Below are positions 26,637 through 36,003 of a DNA stretch of 44,215 bases, in pieces. How positions within the stretch are numbered: position 1 is the first letter of the stretch; every line of letters starts with the position of its first letter. The translations under genes and the position numbers were made by a program. The notes under the pieces were generated by a model. It made no database searches. It had not been told where the DNA came from and was given only the letters and a program-made list of their open reading frames with translations. The stretch is from an uncultured Flammeovirgaceae bacterium (GTDB lineage: Bacteria > Bacteroidota > Bacteroidia > Cytophagales > MED-G16). The stretch is from assembly GCA_913046795.1 (NCBI GenBank), contig CAJWTC010000004.1, positions 1-44,215 of the forward strand, read 5' to 3'.

Positions 26637-27688
26637 TTTAATCCTAATATATTATTTATCTCATCTTGGTCGTTACCTGAATCAGCAAAGTCATCAAATT
26701 CCTTATCAGAAACTTTAATGATATGATCAGAAATAAATTTCGCACCTTCACTAGCACCTTGCACGTTACTTTTAATACAACATTCCCACTCTAATACTGC
26801 CCACCCATCATATCCATATTTAGTTAACTTTGAAAAAATAGATTTAAAATCTATCTGGCCATCCCCAAGAGAACGGAATCGCCCAGCTCTATCCTTCCAA
26901 TCTGCATAACCACCATAGACACCAGCTTTACCTGATGAGTTAAACTCAGCATCTTTAACATGGAACATTTTAATATATTCATGGTAGATATCTATATGAG
27001 AAAGATAGTCCAGCTGTTGTAAAATAAAATGACTTGGATCATAAAGCATCTTTACCCTTGGATGATTTTTAGTGTATTCTAGAAATTTTTCAAATGTTAA
27101 CCCATCATGTAAGTCTTCACCTGGATGAATTTCATAGCATAAGTCAACACCATTCGAATCAAACTCATTTAGAATAGGAATCCATCTCTTAGAAAGTTCA
27201 CTAAAACCAGTATGAACTAAACCATCTGGTCTCTGTGGCCAAGGATACATATATGGCCATAAAAGTGCACCAGAAAATGTAACATGGACTTTTATTCCTA
27301 AATTTTTAGAGGCTCTCGCAGCTAATTTTAATTGATTTTTTGCCCATTCTGTCCTCTTTTTTTGATTATTTCTAACTTCTTTTGGAGCAAACCCATCGAA
27401 CATTGAGTCATAAGCTGGGTTAACCGCAACTAATTGTCCCTGAAGATGAGTACTTAATTCAGTTATCTCAACTCCATAAGATTGAATTTTTTCCTTGTAT
27501 TCTTGAGCATAATCTTTACTATCAGCAACTTTTTCTAAGTCAATACATCTTGAATCCCAGGTAGGTATCTGGACTCCCTTATAGCCTAAATTTGAAACCC
27601 ATCTACAGACATTTTCCATATTATTGAATGGCTCTTTGTCATCCATGAATTGAGCTAAAAAAATTGCTGGTCCTTTTATTGTTTTCAT
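26633..27688 (-). CDS. Sugar phosphate isomerase/epimerase family TIM-barrel protein
   Basis: A 351-residue xylose-isomerase-like TIM barrel. Candidate metal ligands lie in CYEIHPGED, LYDPSHF, MFHVKDAEF and VLEWEC, the usual Glu-Asp-His-Glu order. Such enzymes isomerise or epimerise sugars and inositols. It directly follows a Gfo/Idh/MocA dehydrogenase gene (2 bases apart), a common partnership in sugar or inositol catabolism. The substrate is not readable. Confidence 0.9.
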   Translation of the reverse strand: MKTIKGPAIFLAQFMDDKEPFNNMENVCRWVSNLGYKGVQIPTWDSRCIDLEKVADSKDYAQEYKEKIQSYGVEITELSTHLQGQLVAVNPAYDSMFDGFAPKEVRNNQKKRTEWAKNQLKLAARASKNLGIKVHVTFSGALLWPYMYPWPQRPDGLVHTGFSELSKRWIPILNEFDSNGVDLCYEIHPGEDLHDGLTFEKFLEYTKNHPRVKMLYDPSHFILQQLDYLSHIDIYHEYIKMFHVKDAEFNSSGKAGVYGGYADWKDRAGRFRSLGDGQIDFKSIFSKLTKYGYDGWAVLEWECCIKSNVQGASEGAKFISDHIIKVSDKEFDDFADSGNDQDEINNILGLN

Positions 27689-27690
27689 AA

Positions 27691-28839
27691 TTATATATTA
27701 ATCCACTTAGATTTTTCTGACGATTCAATAACTGCATCTATAAACTTCATACCTCTGTGCCCTTCATGCACAGTTGGGTAATCGTATATAGGATCACTTT
27801 GTTTTTTACCTCTGTAGCTTAAAACAGAGTAAGCAAAGTTTCTATAAATATTTGCAAATGCTTCAATAAAGCCTTCAGGATGACCAGATGGAGTCCTACA
27901 GTGAGCCAAAGCAAAATCAGAAAGGTATGAATTATCTACACCTGCTCTAAGTATCTGATTAGGTGAATTACTTAATTTCAAAATAAGAGTATTTGGATCT
28001 GAGTGTTTCCATTCAATTCCACCTCTTTCTCCCCAAACCCTTACTTTTAAATCATTTTCCTCACCAGAAGCAATTTGACTTGTCATTAAGTTACCTTCTA
28101 TATTATCCTCAAGAGATAATAAAACATTACCATCATCTTCAAGCATTCTCCCATCAACAAAGACATTAACTTTTGAAAATAACTTTATAATTTTCTTTCC
28201 AGTAACATACTCAACCATATTTGCAGCATGAGTACCAATGTCTCCCATGCTCCCAGCTTTTCCTGACTTACTTGGGTCTGTCCTCCATGAAGCCTGCTTA
28301 TTATCACCTTTTTCTAGCATTGTACTTAACCAACCCTGAGGGTATTCTACAGCAACTTTTCTTATCTTTCCAATCTTACCTTCTAATATTATACTTCTAG
28401 CTTCTTTAACCATTGGATATCCTGTGTAGGTATGAGTTACCGCAAAAGGGATACCAGATTCTTCAACTTTATCACATAATTTTTTAGCTTGATCAGAATC
28501 AAAAGTCATAGGTTTATCAATAATTACAGGTATTCCTTTATCTAGGGATTTAATTGCAGGGTCAAAATGAAGATGATTTGGAGTTACTATAGAAATAACA
28601 TCAATTCTATCTTCCTCTTCAAGGTTTGATTCATAATCTAGCATTTCATCATAACTTTTATAGACTCTGTTGCTGTCGAGATGAATTTTTTTTCCGGTTA
28701 ATTGTGAATTTTTAAAATCTGAACTGAACGAGCCAGCAGTAAGTTCATAACAGTTATCAAGAAGTGCAGCATTTCTATGAATTGCACCAATAAAAGATCC
28801 CTCTCCTCCTCCTATCATACCTAATTTTAATTTTTTCAT
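27691..28839 (-). CDS. Gfo/Idh/MocA-family NAD(P) oxidoreductase
   Basis: About 382 residues from ATG at 28839. An N-terminal Rossmann fold (LGMIGGGEGSFIG), then VTPNHLH and the IDKPM motif that replaces the usual EKP, then SMGDIGTHAANMVEYV. Upstream in frame there is a TTG at 28857 that would add six residues; the ATG leaves a normal N-terminus for the family. It is followed by the TIM-barrel isomerase, which suggests a sugar-oxidation pair. It sits 27 bases after ppk1. Confidence 0.9.
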   Translation of the reverse strand: MKKLKLGMIGGGEGSFIGAIHRNAALLDNCYELTAGSFSSDFKNSQLTGKKIHLDSNRVYKSYDEMLDYESNLEEEDRIDVISIVTPNHLHFDPAIKSLDKGIPVIIDKPMTFDSDQAKKLCDKVEESGIPFAVTHTYTGYPMVKEARSIILEGKIGKIRKVAVEYPQGWLSTMLEKGDNKQASWRTDPSKSGKAGSMGDIGTHAANMVEYVTGKKIIKLFSKVNVFVDGRMLEDDGNVLLSLEDNIEGNLMTSQIASGEENDLKVRVWGERGGIEWKHSDPNTLILKLSNSPNQILRAGVDNSYLSDFALAHCRTPSGHPEGFIEAFANIYRNFAYSVLSYRGKKQSDPIYDYPTVHEGHRGMKFIDAVIESSEKSKWINI

Positions 28840-28866
28840 AAATATGAATTTACTCAATTAATTTAT

Positions 28867-30957
28867 TTAAAGAATAATAGAATCGTCAATTTTAGATTTA
28901 TCTATTTTATAAAATTCATCAAATACATTGAAAGGTTTCTTTTTATTTTTGATCTTATCATAGGTACCATCCTCTTTTAAGAAGTATGCATTACAGTTAT
29001 CTCTTAGGTTATGATTTAATATAGTTATTGCTTGTTTCTTAATAAAATCATCATTGATTTTAAAAAGTGACTCTATCCTTCTTTTAAAACTTCTAATCAT
29101 CACATCAGCACTTCCAGAATAAATAATTGGATCACCAGCGTTATGGAAGTAATATATTCTACTGTGTTCTAAATAGTCACCTATAATAGATATAACTCTT
29201 ATATTTTCACTAAGGTTTGATCTTTCAGGTCTCAAACAACATATACCTCTCACAATAAGACAAATATCTACACCAGAATTACTCGCCTCATACAATTTAT
29301 TAATTATAAGTTTATCCTGTAGTGAATTAATCTTAATACATATCTTACTTTCTTTTCCATCATTCCGGTTTAAAATTTCATTTTCTATAAGTTTTATTAT
29401 TTTGTCTCGCATATAAATTGGAGCTGTAATTAAATTTTCATAGTCATCAGGAATTGAATGTCCTGTAATTACATTAAAAAATTCCAAAGCATCCTTAGTA
29501 TATTTTTTTTTAGAAGTCATCAAACTCAAATCAGTATATAATTTTGATGTTGTTTCATTATAATTACCAGTTCCCAAATGAGCATAATTTTTTACTTTTT
29601 CTCCTTCTCTCCTGACAACCAGTAATAACTTTGTATGGGTCTTTAATGCTCCTATACCGTAAATTACATAACAACCAGCTTTCTCTAACTTATATCCATT
29701 CTTTAAATTGTTTTCTTCATCAAACCGTGCCTTTGCTTCAAACAATACTGATACATGCTTACCATTCTCAGATGCCTTTAAAAGTGCATCAATCACCCTA
29801 GAATTTTTTGCAGTTCGGTACAAAGTAATCTTTATAGATAAAACATTTGGATCTTCTGCAGCCTCAAATAAAAATTGAATTACAGGATCAAAAGAATTAT
29901 ATGGATGATGTAGAAAAATATCTTCATCTGATAAAATTTCAAAAATACTTTTATCAATATTTTTATCAATACCAAAAGGATCAATTGGTGATTTTCTAGT
30001 TGGAAGAAGTTCTGAAAACTCTTCAAAATCTATGATCTGATTAATACTTGTAAGGTCAATTAATGAATCTTTTTTTACAGTAAAAAAATTATTTTCGTCA
30101 ATATCAAGTATGTCTTTTAGTTTAGATTTTAAATAATCATCACTATCCTCCTCAATTTCAATTCTAACTACCCTGCTGAATTTTCTGTCCTTTAACTTCT
30201 GCTTAAGCTCCTCAAGAAAATTAGATTCAATATCTTCAGATTCCTCCAACGTAAAATCCCCATTTCTTATAATTCTGAATAGAGAAGTTGATTCAATTGT
30301 AACACTTCTGAAAAATTTTTTTATGTACTTATGAATGATTTTTTCAATAGGGATAAAAATGATTTTTTCTTCAATCTTATATTCGAAAAATCTAGGTAGA
30401 TTAACAGGGATCTGAATAAATGAAATCTTTTTCTTATCACTATTGTCAGATGATTTTGTGACAACTCCATAGATCAAGACTTTATTCATAAGTATAGGAA
30501 ATGAATGAAAATTATCATATACCATTGGAGTGAGCATTGGAAATATTGTCTTTTTAAAATATTTCTTTACTTTCTTTTTACCTTCCTCATCCAAGGAATC
30601 AATTTCTCCAAGATAGATAGAGTTTTCATTCATATCTGGGATAATATTTTTAACAAAAAAATTATTGAAATCTTTAAAAAAAAGTTGACTCTCGTTTAGC
30701 AAGTAATCTCTGAATGGTAACTCTCTTAATCCAGAATAATCTATTCTGTTTTTTTTGTTGTCAATATAATTATAAAGACTCCCCACTCTTATCTCAAAGA
30801 ATTCATCAAAATTTGAAGAGACGATTGACTGAAACTTTAACCTCTCAAGAATATTTTTGTTTTCATTTTTTACCTGATCAAGTACCCTGTAATTGAAATT
30901 TATCCAACTTAGATCTCTACTTATGAGATTACTCTCAAGTATTTTACTATTATCCAT
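28867..30957 (-). CDS. ppk1: Polyphosphate kinase 1
   Basis: A 696-residue PPK1, which makes polyphosphate from ATP. The autophosphorylated histidine is H441 in KTHTKLLLV and the second conserved histidine is H598 in EHSRIYYF. N-terminal RDLSWINFNYRVL and SNFDEFFEIRVG are family hallmarks. Its ATG shares one base with the mdh stop (TAATG), so the two are translationally coupled. Confidence 0.97.
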   Translation of the reverse strand: MDNSKILESNLISRDLSWINFNYRVLDQVKNENKNILERLKFQSIVSSNFDEFFEIRVGSLYNYIDNKKNRIDYSGLRELPFRDYLLNESQLFFKDFNNFFVKNIIPDMNENSIYLGEIDSLDEEGKKKVKKYFKKTIFPMLTPMVYDNFHSFPILMNKVLIYGVVTKSSDNSDKKKISFIQIPVNLPRFFEYKIEEKIIFIPIEKIIHKYIKKFFRSVTIESTSLFRIIRNGDFTLEESEDIESNFLEELKQKLKDRKFSRVVRIEIEEDSDDYLKSKLKDILDIDENNFFTVKKDSLIDLTSINQIIDFEEFSELLPTRKSPIDPFGIDKNIDKSIFEILSDEDIFLHHPYNSFDPVIQFLFEAAEDPNVLSIKITLYRTAKNSRVIDALLKASENGKHVSVLFEAKARFDEENNLKNGYKLEKAGCYVIYGIGALKTHTKLLLVVRREGEKVKNYAHLGTGNYNETTSKLYTDLSLMTSKKKYTKDALEFFNVITGHSIPDDYENLITAPIYMRDKIIKLIENEILNRNDGKESKICIKINSLQDKLIINKLYEASNSGVDICLIVRGICCLRPERSNLSENIRVISIIGDYLEHSRIYYFHNAGDPIIYSGSADVMIRSFKRRIESLFKINDDFIKKQAITILNHNLRDNCNAYFLKEDGTYDKIKNKKKPFNVFDEFYKIDKSKIDDSIIL

Positions 30958-31883
30958 TAGAGATTATCTAGAACAGACATTACTTCTTTGACGTGCTTCC
31001 TTGATTCTTCAAGAAGTTTATGTTCATCTGGATCTAAATTTAACTCAATTACTTTCTCAATACCTTTAGAACCTAAAACAACAGGAACCCCTAGGTAACA
31101 ATCATCAATACCATATTCTCCCTCTAGTTTAATACAAACTGGAAAAATTCTTTTTTGGTCTTTAACAATTGCCTCAACCATTTGAGCAGCTGCAGATCCT
31201 GGTGCATACCAAGCAGAAGTACCCATCAACTTCACAAGTTCACCACCACCAAATTTAGTTCTTTCTATAATTTCATTAAGCCTTTCCTCAGCAATAAGCT
31301 CTGAAACAGGAATTCCAGAAACAGTTGTGTATCTAGGTAATGGAACCATAGTGTCACCATGTCCACCCAGTAATAGTGCTTGAATGTCTTTAGTGGAAAC
31401 ACCTAACTCTTCTGAAATAAAAGCTCTAAATCTAGCTGTATCAAGAATACCTGCCATACCCATTATTCTTTCCCTAGGAAACTTTGATGTGAGGTGAGCT
31501 TGATATGTCATCACATCAAGTGGATTTGATACTATAATTATTATACAGTCAGGAGAATATTTTATAATATTTTCAGTTACAGAAGTGACAATTTTTGCAT
31601 TTGTACCTATTAAATCATCTCTAGACATACCTGGTTTTCTTGGTAATCCGGAGGTTATAACTACAACATCTGAATTACTTGTCATAGAATAATCATTAGT
31701 AGAGCCAACTGTCTTTGTATCATACAAATTAATTGGTGCTTTCTGGAAGATATCTAAAGATTTACCCTCAGATAAACCATCTTTAATATCAACTAATACA
31801 ACTTCATTACATACTTCTCTGTAAGCAAGGACGTCAGCACATGTAGCACCAACATTTCCAGCTCCAACAACTGTTACCTTCAT
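30957..31883 (-). CDS. mdh: Malate dehydrogenase
   Basis: A 308-residue LDH/MDH-fold enzyme of the TCA cycle. The NAD loop is VGAGNVGAT (6-14) with D32 selecting NAD. Substrate residues R82 and R88 lie in LPRKPGMSR, D149/R151 in LDTARFR, and catalytic H175 in GGHGDTMV. R82 at the specificity position favours oxaloacetate over pyruvate. First gene of the mdh-ppk1-Gfo/Idh-isomerase run. Confidence 0.97.
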   Translation of the reverse strand: MKVTVVGAGNVGATCADVLAYREVCNEVVLVDIKDGLSEGKSLDIFQKAPINLYDTKTVGSTNDYSMTSNSDVVVITSGLPRKPGMSRDDLIGTNAKIVTSVTENIIKYSPDCIIIIVSNPLDVMTYQAHLTSKFPRERIMGMAGILDTARFRAFISEELGVSTKDIQALLLGGHGDTMVPLPRYTTVSGIPVSELIAEERLNEIIERTKFGGGELVKLMGTSAWYAPGSAAAQMVEAIVKDQKRIFPVCIKLEGEYGIDDCYLGVPVVLGSKGIEKVIELNLDPDEHKLLEESRKHVKEVMSVLDNL

Positions 31884-31896
31884 ATTATTTTTTTAT

Positions 31897-31904
31897 CAAA
31901 ATTA
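31897..31904 (-). promoter_or_regulatory. -7 box for mdh
   Basis: Reads TAATTTTG on the minus strand, 13 bases before the mdh ATG. A TTG lies 23 bases further upstream, at the wide end of the usual range. Confidence 0.45.
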
Positions 31905-31934
31905 GATAAGATGTATAAAATCCTCATCAAAAAA

Positions 31935-33260
31935 TTAAATTATTTCAAAATTTATAATGTTTTTTGTATTTGAATTAATCTTGAATCGATCATTAATCTG
32001 TTGACCTACCAACCATATTATTTGATTATTACTATCCTCAATAACAATCTGCCTAAACTTTGATATATAACTCATTTTTACATCTGAAATGTAACTCGAT
32101 ACTTTTTTCTTTTTATTCATTCCTAGAGGATAGAATGAATCTCCTAATTTGTAATTTCTATATGTAATAGGAAATTTAATTTTATCATAATCCAGCTGTG
32201 CATTTTCTTTACTTTTACTAATAAAAAGTTTCCCCTTTTTATAAATATGAGACTTTATAGTATAATTATCTATATCTACATCTCTGACTTTATTTGTTAT
32301 GATATTTAATTTAAAATTATAATTAAATGGCTTTATAATTAAAGTATTTCTATCTGAAATTAATTCGTGAGTTGCCGAAATTAACTTCTTATTAGTTTCT
32401 TTTAATAGTGGGATAAATTTTTCAATCTGAGAAAATGAGAAACCGTATTTATTTAAAAACTCATAAAATAGTATCATTTTCTGACTACTATTATTAAAAA
32501 AAGAATTGTCAATTACAATGAACTCATCTTCATAGGATACAAAATCTCTCTCAAAATCAGATAAGTTAATCTCCAGGAGCTTATCTACTAATCTTAACCT
32601 CTTAAGAGAGGAAGAAATTGAATTGTTTAATGATGGATTTATCTCTTTAAGAATAGGAATAACATTTCTTCTTATCTTATTTCGAAAATATATTTCACTT
32701 AAATTCGAAGAGTCTTCACTCCAATCTAATCTATTATTTTTTGCATAACTTAATATCTCATCTTTACCAAAAGAAATAAGTGGCCTTAAAATTTTATTTT
32801 TTGATTCAGGTATACCAATAAAACCTCTTAAACCTGTTGTCCTTGTTAGATTAAGTAAAATTGTTTCTACGTTATCATCAGCATGATGGGCTGTTAGCAA
32901 ATAATCATATTTGTTATCAGACATCAACTCATTGAACCACTTATATCTCTTTTCTCTAGCAATCATTTGAAAAGAATTTCCATTATTTTTAGTAGGTGAT
33001 TTAATTATCTTAGAATAAAACTTAATATTATTTTTTTTACATATTGATCTAATCATTTCAATCTCTTGATCAGACTCCTTTCTTAATTTATAGTTACATG
33101 AGGCAACACTAAAATTTAATTTGCTTTTGTTCAAGAGATCATTTAAGACCATCGAGTCAACACCTCCACTTACAGCGCACAGGAATGATTTATTCTTAAT
33201 ATCAATTTTGTTGATGTTAAAAAATTTTAAAAATAAGATTTCATTCAACTCCAATTTCAT
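31935..33260 (-). CDS. tilS: tRNA(Ile)-lysidine synthetase
   Basis: A 441-residue PP-loop enzyme that changes C34 of the CAU-anticodon tRNA-Ile to lysidine. The ATP loop SGGVDS is at residues 31-36. Then come NYKLRKESDQE, AHHADDNVET (near 120) and NLTRTTGLRG, as expected. The C-terminal part (about 330-441) is the tRNA-binding domain. The gene is essential in most bacteria. It is divergent from the envelope cluster. Confidence 0.96.
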   Translation of the reverse strand: MKLELNEILFLKFFNINKIDIKNKSFLCAVSGGVDSMVLNDLLNKSKLNFSVASCNYKLRKESDQEIEMIRSICKKNNIKFYSKIIKSPTKNNGNSFQMIAREKRYKWFNELMSDNKYDYLLTAHHADDNVETILLNLTRTTGLRGFIGIPESKNKILRPLISFGKDEILSYAKNNRLDWSEDSSNLSEIYFRNKIRRNVIPILKEINPSLNNSISSSLKRLRLVDKLLEINLSDFERDFVSYEDEFIVIDNSFFNNSSQKMILFYEFLNKYGFSFSQIEKFIPLLKETNKKLISATHELISDRNTLIIKPFNYNFKLNIITNKVRDVDIDNYTIKSHIYKKGKLFISKSKENAQLDYDKIKFPITYRNYKLGDSFYPLGMNKKKKVSSYISDVKMSYISKFRQIVIEDSNNQIIWLVGQQINDRFKINSNTKNIINFEII

Positions 33261-33264
33261 ATTA

Positions 33265-33272
33265 CAAATTTA
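33265..33272 (-). promoter_or_regulatory. -7 box for tilS at leaderless distance
   Basis: Reads TAAATTTG on the minus strand and ends four bases before the tilS ATG. If real, the transcript would have almost no leader. No TTG element stands at the usual distance. Confidence 0.3.
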
Positions 33273-33323
33273 ATAATTGAATATTGCATTATAATAAAAC
33301 TATTATCTATCTATTTTTACATA

Positions 33324-34856
33324 ATGAAATTATATCAATTAATATTCTTATTAATTCTCTTATTTCCATTTGTTGTATCAGGACAAAAAAAAGAAAAAAT
33401 TAGATATGAGGCAGATGAACTAAAATTTAAAAGAGTAGATAAGGAACCTATTAGAAAACTTAAAAATAATGTGATATTTAGGCAAGGAGATACCGAGGTC
33501 AGATGTGATTCAGCAAATTTTTATAATAGAAGAAATATGTTGGAAGCTTTTGGAAATGTTAAAATTATAAATTCAGATTCATCAACAATTATATCAGAAA
33601 TTCTTATTTATGATGGTAACAATAAGATTGCAAAACTTAGAGGTAACGTGATATATATAAAAGGCAATGAGGAAATTCAAACAAATAAGCTGGATTATTA
33701 TATTGATGCTAAAAAAGGCCTTTATTTTGATGGAGGTAAATTAAAAGACGAGACAAATAACTTAGAAAGTGTTAATGGTGTATTTTTTGGAAATAAAAAC
33801 ATATCAACTTTTTCAAAAGATGTAGTGTTTAGGGGAGAAGATTATATTATGTATTCTGACTCCATGACATATAACACTGATACAAAAGAGGCAATAACAT
33901 ATGGATTTTCTGAGATAATTTCTGATGATAGTGTTAGAATTAAATCACTAGGGAGTTCATTTAATGAAATAAATTCAAATACAAAACTTTCATCTAGTAA
34001 AATTGAAACTAACGAATATATTCTAGAAGCAGATGAAATTTATTACAATGAAAATAAAATGATTTACGAAGCTTCTAATAACATAAGACTGAAGATTAAA
34101 GATTCAGATTATTATATTTTAGGAAATTCCGGAATATATGATAGAAATAAAAAAATAACTAAAATTTACGATAACCCATTACTAAAAAAACACATTGAGA
34201 AAGATACGTTTTACCTCTCATCAGATACTATCCTAGCATATGGAGATGATAATAGTATTAGCATCCTAAAAGCATTCAATAATGTTAAGTTTTACAGAAA
34301 CGAATTTACGGGAAAATCAGATTCGATGAAATTTGATTTAGAAGATTCCACTATTACAATGTTTAATGATCCTGTTGTATGGAGTGGTAAAAATCAAATA
34401 ACATCTGATACTATTAGCTTTACTTTAACTAATAATAATATTGAAGAAATGAATCTCGTTAAGAATTCATTTATAATCTCAGAAGATACTCTTAAAAATT
34501 TCAATCAAATTAAAGGAAGAGAAATGAGAGCATTATTTAATAAAAAGAATAATATTCAATCAATTAGTGTTAAAGGTAATGGAGAAACAATTTATTATGC
34601 ACTAGATGAAAACCTAGAAAATATGATTGGTTTAAATTATATAATATGCAGTGATCTAATTTTAAATTTTAAAGAAAATGAAATAAGTAATATTATTTTT
34701 TATAAAGAACCCCAAGCAAAGCTGATTCCACCCCATGAAATTTCTGAAGATGATAAGTTTATTGAATCTTTTAGTTGGAGAGAGGATGAGAAACCAACGT
34801 TAGAAGATGTAGTTTTTTATCTCAGAAAAAAGATATATTTGCGCAATGAGAAATAA
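33324..34856 (+). CDS. OstA-like periplasmic protein (LPS transport type)
   Basis: 510 residues with a signal peptide ending at VVSGQ. The rest is made of repeated short beta-strand units of the OstA/LptA kind (e.g. LKNNVIFRQGDTEVRCDSANFY, EAFGNVKIINSDSSTI, AKLRGNVIYIKGNEEIQTNKLDYY), predicting an extended beta-jellyroll. LptA/LptD N-terminal domains of this type bridge LPS to the outer membrane. No barrel domain is present. It overlaps bamD by 11 bases (34846-34856), consistent with one outer-membrane biogenesis operon. Confidence 0.88.
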   Translation: MKLYQLIFLLILLFPFVVSGQKKEKIRYEADELKFKRVDKEPIRKLKNNVIFRQGDTEVRCDSANFYNRRNMLEAFGNVKIINSDSSTIISEILIYDGNNKIAKLRGNVIYIKGNEEIQTNKLDYYIDAKKGLYFDGGKLKDETNNLESVNGVFFGNKNISTFSKDVVFRGEDYIMYSDSMTYNTDTKEAITYGFSEIISDDSVRIKSLGSSFNEINSNTKLSSSKIETNEYILEADEIYYNENKMIYEASNNIRLKIKDSDYYILGNSGIYDRNKKITKIYDNPLLKKHIEKDTFYLSSDTILAYGDDNSISILKAFNNVKFYRNEFTGKSDSMKFDLEDSTITMFNDPVVWSGKNQITSDTISFTLTNNNIEEMNLVKNSFIISEDTLKNFNQIKGREMRALFNKKNNIQSISVKGNGETIYYALDENLENMIGLNYIICSDLILNFKENEISNIIFYKEPQAKLIPPHEISEDDKFIESFSWREDEKPTLEDVVFYLRKKIYLRNEK

Positions 34857-35655
34857 ATCATTAATAATAAAAATTACTTTAATTTTTATCCTATGCTCTT
34901 GTAGCGAATATAGAAAAGTCTTAAAATCTACAGGTTACCAAGAGAAACTTGACGCTGCTTTAGAATATTATGAAGAAGAAAAATTTTTTAAAGCAAGTAC
35001 TTTATTAAAAGATATCAAACCTCTTGTTAAAGGAAGTGAAGAATCTGAAATAGTTGACTTCTATTTTGCATATTCTCTCTACAAACTTGAGCAGTACGAA
35101 CTAAGTGCTAAATACTTTCAAGCATTTATCGAGCTCTTTTCTAGAAGTGAGAGAGTGATAGAGGCCGAATATTTATATGCTTTCTCTCTTTATAAAACCT
35201 CACCTAACTCAAATTTAGATCAGTCAACTACTGTACAAGCAATAACAGCTATTCAAAATTTTATTAATAAATATCCTTATAACGACTTTTCAAAAGATGC
35301 AAATAAAATAATTGATGAATTACAGGTTAAACTAGAAACCAAAAATTTTGAGAATGCCAAACAATATTATAAAACCAGAAATTATAAGTCTGCTATAATA
35401 GCTTTTGAAAATTTTAATAAAGATTTTCCCGATTCAAAATTCAATGATGAAGGTATGTACTTAAAAATCTTATCACAATACAATATAGCTGTAAACAGTT
35501 TTCAGAATTTACAAGAGGAAAGATTTAGAGAATTAATTGATTTATATCTAGATTTTATAGACAAATATCCAAATAGTTCGTTTAGAGTAGAAGCTGAAAG
35601 AATGTATGTTGAAAGTTTAAATATATTGACTAACTTTACATCACAAAAAATTTAA
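34846..35655 (+). CDS. bamD: Outer-membrane protein assembly lipoprotein BamD
   Basis: 269 residues. Lipoprotein signal with the likely lipidated C19 (LCSC) followed by SEYRKVLKST, as in Bacteroidota BamD. It contains about five TPR-like helix pairs (YYEEEKFFKASTLL, AKYFQAFIELFSRS, AIIAFENFNKDFPDS and others). Works with BamA to insert beta-barrels in the outer membrane. Order OstA-like, bamD, rpoZ is the usual Bacteroidota one. Confidence 0.93.
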   Translation: MRNKSLIIKITLIFILCSCSEYRKVLKSTGYQEKLDAALEYYEEEKFFKASTLLKDIKPLVKGSEESEIVDFYFAYSLYKLEQYELSAKYFQAFIELFSRSERVIEAEYLYAFSLYKTSPNSNLDQSTTVQAITAIQNFINKYPYNDFSKDANKIIDELQVKLETKNFENAKQYYKTRNYKSAIIAFENFNKDFPDSKFNDEGMYLKILSQYNIAVNSFQNLQEERFRELIDLYLDFIDKYPNSSFRVEAERMYVESLNILTNFTSQKI

Positions 35656-35661
35656 AAAAAT

Positions 35662-35991
35662 ATGAAAATTAAATCAAAAATAACTCAATTGAACGTAGAC
35701 GAAATCGCTTCTAAAACTGGTAATATATACAAATCTGTAAGAGTTATTGGAAAAAGAGCTAGACAGCTTTCAGCGGTTCAGAAAGAAGAATTAAATGAAA
35801 AATTAGCTGAATTTGCTTCAGATGTTGATAATCTTGAAGAGGTTTTTGAGAATAGAGAACAAATTGAAATATCTAGATATTTTGAAAGACTTCCAAAATC
35901 TTCTACAGTTGCAGCTGAAGAGCTTGTGGATGATGAGTTGTTCTTTAGAAAACCTAGTGAAGAGGAAGAAGAAAGTTCAGAAATCAAATAA
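35662..35991 (+). CDS. rpoZ: RNA polymerase omega subunit, Bacteroidota type
   Basis: A 109-residue omega/Rpb6-like protein. TGNIYKSVRVIGKRARQL (residues 19-37) is the characteristic Bacteroidota omega segment, and the C-terminal DDELFFRKPSEEEEE tail is acidic, as usual. It starts six bases after bamD. Confidence 0.92.
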   Translation: MKIKSKITQLNVDEIASKTGNIYKSVRVIGKRARQLSAVQKEELNEKLAEFASDVDNLEEVFENREQIEISRYFERLPKSSTVAAEELVDDELFFRKPSEEEEESSEIK

Positions 35992-36003
35992 TTTTCTTTT
36001 TTT

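Noticed and set aside
28840..28857. Six extra residues on the Gfo/Idh protein from a TTG at 28857
   Set aside because: The ATG at 28839 gives the usual MKKLKLGMIGGG start of the family.
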